Shown: positions 57,132 to 64,000 of the stretch, piece by piece
Position numbering within the stretch: position 1 is the stretch's first letter
How the letters are laid out: each line of letters starts with the position of its first letter
Notes under the pieces: model-generated
What the model was told of the DNA's origin: nothing
Databases searched by the model: none
Seen by the model: only the letters and a program-made list of their open reading frames with translations
Translations under genes and position numbers: made by a program
Source: Sutcliffiella horikoshii DSM 8719
Lineage (GTDB): Bacteria > Bacillota > Bacilli > Bacillales > Bacillaceae_I
DNA length: 64,000 nt
Direction: 5' to 3'
NCBI GenBank assembly: GCA_001648575.1
Contig: LQXN01000064.1
Location: forward strand, 186,001 to 250,000

Positions 57132-57818
57132 TTATAAGGACTTAACCTGTTCCACCTTGGTTGGCTTCCAACCTTTGTTGGTCACCCACTCCAAGTAAAT
57201 TTTGAAGTTCTCACCGGTGGATTTATCCTTTATGGATGCCACAGCCAAATGCTCGCTGCCGCCATTACCTAAGAAGTACAAGGTGTAGTCCCCACTGTTC
57301 AGGCCTGTTGCTGCGTGAACGGCATCCAACTTTTCTTTCCAGTCGACATGGCCCTCGTCATATACAGAAGTATGTGGTTCGGACTGCGTAGTGCCGACAG
57401 AACCCCACCCTGGATTTGACATCGTTTTGATGACGTTAGGGTCATCGGAGTTTTCGGAAACCTCCGTTTCAGAATCCTCTGCTTCATTGGGGTCTTCTTC
57501 TTTTTCCTCTTCGTCAGCTTCCTCGGTCTCAGGCTTTTCCTCGGTCTCAGGCTTTTCCTCTTCTTCAGGCGGAGCCGTTTCTTCTTCGGCTTCCTGCTCT
57601 GCATCGTTCTCTTGTGTTTCGCTTAATTCTTGTTCTTCTGTTGCCAGCTGGTTTTCGCTGTCTCTTTCTGGATCATTTTTCCCGAAGAACAAGGAAGAAG
57701 CAAGAACGACGATAAATATGAATACAACACCAATCAAGATATTCAAGATCATGTTTGTTTTTTTGCGTTTGGTTGTTCGGCCGTAACGTGAGCCACCTTT
57801 GTTAAAGTTTAAAGACAT
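57132..57818 (-). CDS. yrrS: YrrS family protein (DUF1510)
   Basis: The 228-residue bitopic membrane protein has a basic N terminus (GRTTKRKKTN), one membrane helix (about 23-42), a long acidic Glu/Pro/Thr repeat region (about 55-120, with KPETEE repeats) and a conserved C-terminal extracellular domain (NPGWGSVGTTQSEPHTS onwards). It lies downstream of pbpI as in B. subtilis, where both are sporulation-linked. The acidic linker probably spans the wall. Function unknown. Confidence 0.92.
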   Translation of the reverse strand: MSLNFNKGGSRYGRTTKRKKTNMILNILIGVVFIFIVVLASSLFFGKNDPERDSENQLATEEQELSETQENDAEQEAEEETAPPEEEEKPETEEKPETEEADEEEKEEDPNEAEDSETEVSENSDDPNVIKTMSNPGWGSVGTTQSEPHTSVYDEGHVDWKEKLDAVHAATGLNSGDYTLYFLGNGGSEHLAVASIKDKSTGENFKIYLEWVTNKGWKPTKVEQVKSL

Positions 57819-57911
57819 GACAGTCCCTCCTAGTCAGAGCCAAAAATAGTATTATTACAATAGTTTATTGTACCATCAATACTATAGAAAGCACAGTGAA
57901 AAGGATTGGCA

Positions 57912-59687
57912 TCAACGTTCGGGGTTTTCCAATTTGTACAACTGCTGGACCATTTCCACATAGACTGATGAAACATTGTTCTCATCTAAGACATCCAATT
58001 CCACCATGACCATGGCGTATTTAGGGCTTTGGATAGGAAAGTAGCCTGCAAACCACCTATTAAGCAACTCCCTGTCACCTTCCACAAGTTTCCCTGTCTG
58101 GGCGGTACCGCTTTTACCCGCTACCTCATAGGGCAGATCGCGCATCCTCCAGCCTGTGCCAGTATCTGCCGCCACCACTTCCCTTAGAAGATGTTGGAGC
58201 TGCATGACTGTATATGGAGACAGCTTGTCGACCTCTCTGTCATGTTCCGGGAACGAATAGAGAGACGTGCCATTTTTATAAAGGATATCACTGACAAGCT
58301 TGACTTCCTTTGATTTTCCTCCTCGGGCAATGGTTGCCATCATATTTGCCATGGCAAGCGGCGTTACTTTTACATCCTTTTGACCGATGGAGGTTTGCGC
58401 AATTGCGAGCGGTACGCCTTTTTCATTGGCATCTGTCCATATTACGTTTTCTTTTTCAGCGGGGATTTGAATAAAATCTTCAAAGCCAAACATATTTCCC
58501 CGCCAGCCTACTGTACCTGTAAGCCCCAGAATGTCAGCGTACTTGTCCAATACTTCCTTGTCCTTTGCCACCAGCTGCTTGCCGATTTCTCCAAAAGTAT
58601 AATTGCAGCTCTGGGCAAAGCTTTTTTCAAGGTTAAGGGTGCCCATACGTTTTTCTTCGTCTTTCAAAAGATCACCGCGGATGTCCAAATCGCAATTATA
58701 TGTCATGTCTTTATCCACGATATTTTCTTCGATCGCAGCCGCTGTTACAACCGTTTTAAATACTGAGCCAGGGAAATGTGGTTCTAGCATCAGGTTATGT
58801 GCACCAGGCCCTTTTAATGGACTTTGCGAATCAAGGGAAGGCTTTGACACCATTGCTACGACTTCATTCGTTGCGATATCCAAAATAACGAGCCCGCCCT
58901 TTTTCACTTTATAGTCATCCAACACTTTTTCCGCCATCTGCTGGATATCCTTATCAAGGGTGGTCTTGACTGATAGTGGGTAGTAGGGATTGGAAGGGGA
59001 CATATACCGAACATCAATACCGAACAGCGGGCCTCCAAATCGGTCTACATGATAAAGGAGTTTAGTAGCCCCCTCCGGCAGGATGATTTCGTCGAATGCC
59101 TGTTCAAGCCCGGAAACCCCAATTGGAGTATGCGGGGAATAGTTTTCCTTTTCCACCTTATCGGGATATCGTTCCAAAAACGTTTCAACGTCCTCCCCTG
59201 TCATCCCGATCACATGTTCAGCAATGTTGTCCTTTAACTTGAACTGGCGATATAACGCGACAACCCCAGGGTAATCAAGTTCATTGACCTTCTCCAATTT
59301 CTCTTCTGTCAGACTTTCTGAAAGGACCACAGGCTTTTTGGCATCTGCAAGCAAGCGGTCGATTTCATTGGTGGTCATTCCTACTATGCCTGCTAGCTCA
59401 TCCTTTGGCCAATCAAGGCCGTTAAGAAATGGAAACAAGATGACACTTGGAAAATAATCGTGAGTCAGCGGAAGACCATTGCGGTCGATGAACCGTCCGC
59501 GCCCTTCATCAATGATCAATGATTGTGTTCTCTGTTTAACACTCGCTTCGATTAGATTTATATGATCTTTTGTAAAGGACTCTGTACTGATCAGCTGCAC
59601 TTGAACAAGCCTGCCGATCAGCAAGCTTAATAGCAATATCACACAGATTCCAAGTTTATTGATTCTCCCTCTGATTAACCGTTGCAT
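57912..59687 (-). CDS. pbpI: Class B penicillin-binding protein PbpI (YrrR)
   Basis: The 591-residue transpeptidase has an N-terminal membrane anchor (about 12-32), a dimerisation domain and a transpeptidase domain. The motifs are PGSVFKTVV (SxxK), SCN in FAQSCNYTFGEIG and KSGTAQTG. It cross-links septal or spore peptidoglycan. I set the start at ATG 59687. Its ribosome binding site GAGG sits in the 3' arm of a perfect-looking terminator hairpin (59694-59720), suggesting that its translation or transcription is gated. Confidence 0.93.
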   Translation of the reverse strand: MQRLIRGRINKLGICVILLLSLLIGRLVQVQLISTESFTKDHINLIEASVKQRTQSLIIDEGRGRFIDRNGLPLTHDYFPSVILFPFLNGLDWPKDELAGIVGMTTNEIDRLLADAKKPVVLSESLTEEKLEKVNELDYPGVVALYRQFKLKDNIAEHVIGMTGEDVETFLERYPDKVEKENYSPHTPIGVSGLEQAFDEIILPEGATKLLYHVDRFGGPLFGIDVRYMSPSNPYYPLSVKTTLDKDIQQMAEKVLDDYKVKKGGLVILDIATNEVVAMVSKPSLDSQSPLKGPGAHNLMLEPHFPGSVFKTVVTAAAIEENIVDKDMTYNCDLDIRGDLLKDEEKRMGTLNLEKSFAQSCNYTFGEIGKQLVAKDKEVLDKYADILGLTGTVGWRGNMFGFEDFIQIPAEKENVIWTDANEKGVPLAIAQTSIGQKDVKVTPLAMANMMATIARGGKSKEVKLVSDILYKNGTSLYSFPEHDREVDKLSPYTVMQLQHLLREVVAADTGTGWRMRDLPYEVAGKSGTAQTGKLVEGDRELLNRWFAGYFPIQSPKYAMVMVELDVLDENNVSSVYVEMVQQLYKLENPER

Positions 59688-59693
59688 AAAAAA

Positions 59694-59720
59694 CACCTCA
59701 TCAACATTGTTGACGAGGTG
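59694..59720 (-). terminator. Terminator hairpin that contains the pbpI ribosome binding site
   Basis: On the minus strand the arms CACCTCGTCAACA and TTGATGAGGTG pair, with ATG in the loop region, followed by TTTTTT and then the pbpI ATG. The GAGG of the 3' arm is the only ribosome binding site for pbpI and the T run is its spacer. It may end readthrough from greA, gate pbpI, or both. Confidence 0.75.
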
Positions 59721-59849
59721 TGATTTTTTTAATCAATTCGGCTGTTTTCAATAGAAATCGATGTTAGCGGCTTGTAAGGTTGACCGTTTCTTTTTCACTT
59801 CAGTCACTCGCTTTCCGCGGGGCGGCGCTTGAGCCTCCTCACAACGCTT

Positions 59850-60059
59850 GAGGCCACTGAAAAAGTACAATATTTTAGTTATCTGTTTCATACCGCTGTT
59901 GATTTCCGCAAACGGCTGCGCTTATCCAGAGGGCGACCTTGAGCCTCCTCGGGCTGCGCCATGCGGGGTCTCAAGATTGTCGCTATCCCCCCGCCTTTTG
60001 CTCCAATCAATAGCTAGAAGTTCAAAATAAGATTAGTTTTATGGTTATTCAGTGGCCTC
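59850..60059. mobile_element. MITE-like element with 15-bp terminal inverted repeats
   Basis: The left end GAGGCCACTGAAAAA (59850-59864) and right end, read inward, GAGGCCACTGAATAA (60059-60045) differ at one position. The roughly 210-bp interior has no gene but carries a copy of the dispersed repeat. The flanks CAACGCTT and CAATGCTC could be an imperfect 8-bp target duplication. It sits inside another repeat copy, whose halves lie at 59806-59849 and 60060-60124. Confidence 0.55.
59898..60011. repeat. Dispersed intergenic repeat, copy F
   Basis: It starts GTTGATTTCCG and ends CTCCAATCAAT, with the core GAGCCTCCTCGGGC and GCGGGGTCTCAAG. It lies within the MITE-like element. Confidence 0.65.
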
Positions 60060-60175
60060 CAATGCTCGGGGGTCTCAAGTCTACCGCTACCTCCCGCCGG
60101 AGTCGAGTGCCTTTCGCTACAATCCATTCTTCCATCTAAATTTTGGATTGCAAGTAGCTTTTATAACAGCCTTGC

Positions 60176-60649
60176 TTAATTTACCGAAACAATTTTCACG
60201 TTCATTTCTCCGCCTGGAGTCTGGATCGTTACTTCATCGTTTACACGTTTGCCCATAAGGGAGCTGCCCATTGGTGATTCGTTTGAGATGTTGCCTTCGA
60301 ACGGATCCGCTTCGGCACTACCTACGATGGTGTAAGTTTCTTCTTCTCCATCCGGAAGTTCCATGAATGTTACAGTCTTTCCAAGACCGACAGCATCTGT
60401 TTCCTTATCTTCCTGGATGATTTTTGCGTTACGGACCATTTGCTCAAGAAGCGTTATGCGGCCTTCCACGAATGCCTGCTCTTCTTTTGCGGAATCGTAC
60501 TCGGAGTTCTCAGAAAGGTCTCCGAAGCTTCTTGCTATCTTAATGCGTTCTACCACTTCTTTACGTCGTACGGATTTCAGGTTCTCTAATTCTTGTACAA
60601 GCTTGTCTTTCCCTGCTTGTGTCATTGGATATACTTTCTCTTGTGCCAT
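60176..60649 (-). CDS. greA: Transcription elongation factor GreA
   Basis: GreA stimulates RNA polymerase to cleave backtracked RNA. The 157-residue protein (same as B. subtilis) has an N-terminal coiled coil with the acidic tip residues [15 protein letters not shown] (about 41-55) and a C-terminal FKBP-like domain ([19 protein letters not shown]). It lies between udk and pbpI as in B. subtilis. Confidence 0.97.
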   Translation of the reverse strand: MAQEKVYPMTQAGKDKLVQELENLKSVRRKEVVERIKIARSFGDLSENSEYDSAKEEQAFVEGRITLLEQMVRNAKIIQEDKETDAVGLGKTVTFMELPDGEEETYTIVGSAEADPFEGNISNESPMGSSLMGKRVNDEVTIQTPGGEMNVKIVSVN

Positions 60650-60810
60650 GACTTTTCACTCCTTCTGTAATTGCATTCCCCAATTTACGTTGTATCTTTA
60701 TGGCAATAAAGTTCAAAGCCTATGTAAATGCGGAAAAAGATGTACCCACTAAATGGAATACATCGTCGCTCCTTCCACAATTGGAAAATTCTCTAGCTTC
60801 TCATATGTTA

Positions 60811-61446
60811 TTACAAAATCTCTTTTTGTTCAAGAATTGTTTGAATTTTTGTTACCATCAAGTCGATTGCTACATGGTTTTGTCCGCCTTCTGGGATGAT
60901 GATGTCTGCATATCTCTTGGTTGGTTCGATAAATTGATTATGCATCGGTCGAACTACTGTCACATATTGTTCAATGACCGAATCGATGGTACGTCCGCGG
61001 TCCTTGATGTCACGAAGCATGCGGCGGATGATGCGGATATCGGCATCTGTGTCCACAAAAAGCTTTATATCCATTAAGTTACGCAAACGTTCGTCTTCTA
61101 ATACCAAAATTCCTTCTACAATGATAACATCTTTCGGTTCTACTTCAATCACCTGGGAGGATCTTGTGTGAAGGGTGTAGTCGTACACCGGTTTTTTCAC
61201 TGTATCATATTGTAGTAAGTTCCCAATATGATGGATAAGAAGATCGTTGTCGAATGCCAATGGATGATCATAGTTGGTTTTCAATCTCTCTTCCATCGGT
61301 ACATCCGCTTGATCCTTATAATAGTAGTCCTGTTCAAGCATCAGGATGGACTTCTCTGTAAAATGATCAAAGATTGCTTTTGTTACACTTGTTTTTCCTG
61401 AGCCAGAACCTCCGGCTACCCCGATTACGATCGGTTTCTTCCCCAT
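60811..61446 (-). CDS. udk: Uridine kinase
   Basis: Udk phosphorylates uridine and cytidine to UMP and CMP in pyrimidine salvage. The 211-residue P-loop kinase has [19 protein letters not shown] (about 6-24), [13 protein letters not shown] and [15 protein letters not shown]. It follows yrrO with a 4-base gap, consistent with one transcript trmR-yrrN-yrrO-udk-greA. Confidence 0.97.
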   Translation of the reverse strand: MGKKPIVIGVAGGSGSGKTSVTKAIFDHFTEKSILMLEQDYYYKDQADVPMEERLKTNYDHPLAFDNDLLIHHIGNLLQYDTVKKPVYDYTLHTRSSQVIEVEPKDVIIVEGILVLEDERLRNLMDIKLFVDTDADIRIIRRMLRDIKDRGRTIDSVIEQYVTVVRPMHNQFIEPTKRYADIIIPEGGQNHVAIDLMVTKIQTILEQKEIL

Positions 61447-61450
61447 TTCC

Positions 61451-62722
61451 TTACTGCCCCTTTCGCATCATGTTATTTGGATAGACCGGTTTTTCCACTA
61501 TGAATTTGATGATTTGCAGCGGATGACGGGCTACATCTAGTTCTCTACCCTTTTCATCCCAAATCTTATCTATTTTCTGTGTGAAATTATCCATTCCCGG
61601 ACCGAAAAATTCCACTTCTTCTCCAGGCTTGAAAAAATTGCGCTGTTGCAGCGTAACCATCTGTGTTGCCGCATCATAATCAAGCACTTGTCCTACAAAG
61701 TCAAAGGCAGTCTTCTTGCTATGGTTGCCAAACATCTGCTCTTTATACCCGGGGACCCCCTCAAAGAAGGCGGGAGCTGTTTCACGGTTTGCACATTTAT
61801 CAAGCTCTTCCAGCCATTCCTGCTGGATGACAAAGTTCTCTGGATCTGCACAATAAGCATCGATCACTTTACGGTACACACTGACAACTGTTGCCACATA
61901 GTGAATGGATTTCATGCGTCCTTCTATTTTCAAGCTGTCTATACCAAGTTCTATCATTCTCGGAATGGATTCAATCAGCTTTAAGTCTTTAGGGCTCATT
62001 GCGAATGGCGCATCGTCTTGTGCAAACAACGCTTTCTCTTCTCCGTCTTTCATTTCATAGAGGTCGTAATCCCAGCGGCAAGATTGGCAGCAGCCCCCAC
62101 GGTTGGAGTCACGTGCTGTCATATGGTTACTTAACGTACAACGGCCGGAATAGGCGATACACATTGCGCCGTGGATGAATGTCTCAATTTCAATATCCAC
62201 TTTTTCTTTCATTTCACGGATCTCTTCTGCACTTGTTTCACGCGCAAGCACGACACGCTCCAATCCTTCCTCTTTCCAGAATTGAACTGCTTTCCAGTTA
62301 GACAAGGACTGTTGTGTGCTGAGGTGTACTTCAAGTCTTGGTGCCACTCTGCGGCAAGTTTCAATGATGAGTGGATCTGCAACGATAATACCATGGACCC
62401 CAGCTTCTTCAATGCCGCGTAGATAGTCATCAAGGCCATCCATATTTTCGTTATGTGCAAATATATTTGTAGTTACATAAATTCTCGCACCAAATTTCTC
62501 CGCAAACTGGACCCCTTCTGCCATTTCTTCAAAAGTGAAGTTGCCGGCGTTCGAGCGCAGGCCATATTCCTGTCCGCCGATGAATACGGCATCCGCCCCA
62601 TACTGCACGGCAATTTTCAATTTTTCGATATTCCCTGCAGGGGCAAGCAATTCGGGCTTTTTCACAATAACACGTTTGCCATCCACTATTTTTGAGATTT
62701 TATCATTTATATAGGTTGTCAT
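61451..62722 (-). CDS. trhP2: U32 family tRNA 5-hydroxyuridine synthesis protein TrhP2 (YrrO)
   Basis: The 423-residue U32 'peptidase' family protein acts, by known B. subtilis work, in prephenate-dependent hydroxylation of U34 in tRNA rather than as a protease. The family core [28 protein letters not shown] is near the N terminus. A Cys cluster ([29 protein letters not shown]; about 188-212) probably binds an iron-sulphur cluster. It forms a pair with yrrN upstream. Confidence 0.92.
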   Translation of the reverse strand: MTTYINDKISKIVDGKRVIVKKPELLAPAGNIEKLKIAVQYGADAVFIGGQEYGLRSNAGNFTFEEMAEGVQFAEKFGARIYVTTNIFAHNENMDGLDDYLRGIEEAGVHGIIVADPLIIETCRRVAPRLEVHLSTQQSLSNWKAVQFWKEEGLERVVLARETSAEEIREMKEKVDIEIETFIHGAMCIAYSGRCTLSNHMTARDSNRGGCCQSCRWDYDLYEMKDGEEKALFAQDDAPFAMSPKDLKLIESIPRMIELGIDSLKIEGRMKSIHYVATVVSVYRKVIDAYCADPENFVIQQEWLEELDKCANRETAPAFFEGVPGYKEQMFGNHSKKTAFDFVGQVLDYDAATQMVTLQQRNFFKPGEEVEFFGPGMDNFTQKIDKIWDEKGRELDVARHPLQIIKFIVEKPVYPNNMMRKGQ

Positions 62723-62744
62723 AAAAGGCTACCTCCTTTTCAAC

Positions 62745-64000
<1,256 letters not shown>

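Larger units (their letters stand above)
59806..60124. repeat. Dispersed intergenic repeat, copy E, split by the MITE-like element
   Basis: The left half carries CGCTTTCCGCGGGGCGGCGC and GAGCCTCCTC; the right half carries GGGGGTCTCAAGTCTACCGC and CTCCCGCCGGAGTCGAGTGCC, then CTACAATCCA. Rejoined without 59850-60059, they give a normal-length copy. Together with copy F this accounts for most of the 455-base pbpI-greA gap. Confidence 0.65.

Noticed and set aside
56605-57145. Open frames in the pyrimidine-rich gap
   Set aside because: They arise from low-complexity sequence without stop codons; composition and lack of ribosome binding sites argue against coding.
57391-57786. Plus-strand Ser-rich 131-codon frame opposite yrrS
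   Set aside because: It is the mirror of the Glu-rich repeat of YrrS (GAA/GAG reads TTC/CTC and shifts to TCT or TCC); no ribosome binding site.
60650-60810. Possible attenuator between udk and greA
   Set aside because: No clear hairpin with a T run on the minus strand was found in this gap.

Overview
The window is a chromosomal segment of a low-to-mid GC, endospore-forming Bacillaceae (Bacillus sensu lato). The evidence is gene content and order matching the Bacillus subtilis yqf-yqe-com-yrr region, sporulation genes (yqfC, yqfD, spoIIP, gpr, sigK, sda), strong GGAGG ribosome binding sites and U-rich intrinsic terminators. Most genes lie on the minus strand, so the blocks below are transcribed from high to low coordinates.

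Layout: 1-5001 is the ybeY / pgpH / phoH / yqfD / yqfC cluster. 5290-8323 is a probable membrane-stress operon (nfeD, floA, a Gln-rich membrane protein) with a textbook sigma-W promoter. 8577-9209 is rpsU-yqeY. 9366-11862 holds a flavin reductase-like gene, a Na/Pi cotransporter-like gene and deoC. 12013-20289 is the heat-shock operon hrcA-grpE-dnaK-dnaJ-prmA-rsmE-mtaB, with a CIRCE operator and promoter upstream of hrcA. 20371-26679 is hemW, lepA, yqxA, spoIIP and gpr. 26899-33537 is rpsT, holA, yqzM and the comE late-competence locus with divergent comER. 33628-38674 is the yqeM-rsfS-yqeK-nadD-yhbY-aroE-yqeH-yqeG operon. 38890-39303 is sda behind a cluster of DnaA boxes. 39423-43466 is psd, an M3 peptidase, a tiny membrane protein and an uninterrupted sigK.

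43702-47721 is accessory. It holds a divergent PlcR-like regulator and a 40-codon secreted pro-peptide resembling PapR, with a near-perfect 24-bp palindrome between them. A small unknown gene lies downstream of the peptide gene, and next to it is a permease/substrate-binding fusion ABC transporter of the osmoprotectant/ergothioneine type. 47865-50986 has a secreted nuclease, yrhC, a small lipoprotein and an M32 carboxypeptidase. 51127-54646 is the yrrT-mtnN-mccA-mccB methionine-to-cysteine recycling operon. 54857-57818 holds yrzA-like, lipoprotein, NERD-domain and yrrS genes. 57912-64000 is pbpI, greA, udk, the U32 tRNA hydroxylation pair and the 3' end of trmR.

The non-coding space is also structured. 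At least five copies of a roughly 115-155 bp intergenic repeat with GTTGAT/ATCAAC-type ends are scattered between genes. One is interrupted by a MITE-like element with 15-bp terminal inverted repeats. A 21-bp tandem array, a 41-bp tandem array and a pyrimidine-rich tract are also present. The strongest candidate for an undescribed system is the PlcR/PapR-like quorum-sensing cassette at 43702-45180. No rRNA, tRNA, CRISPR array or transposase gene was seen.
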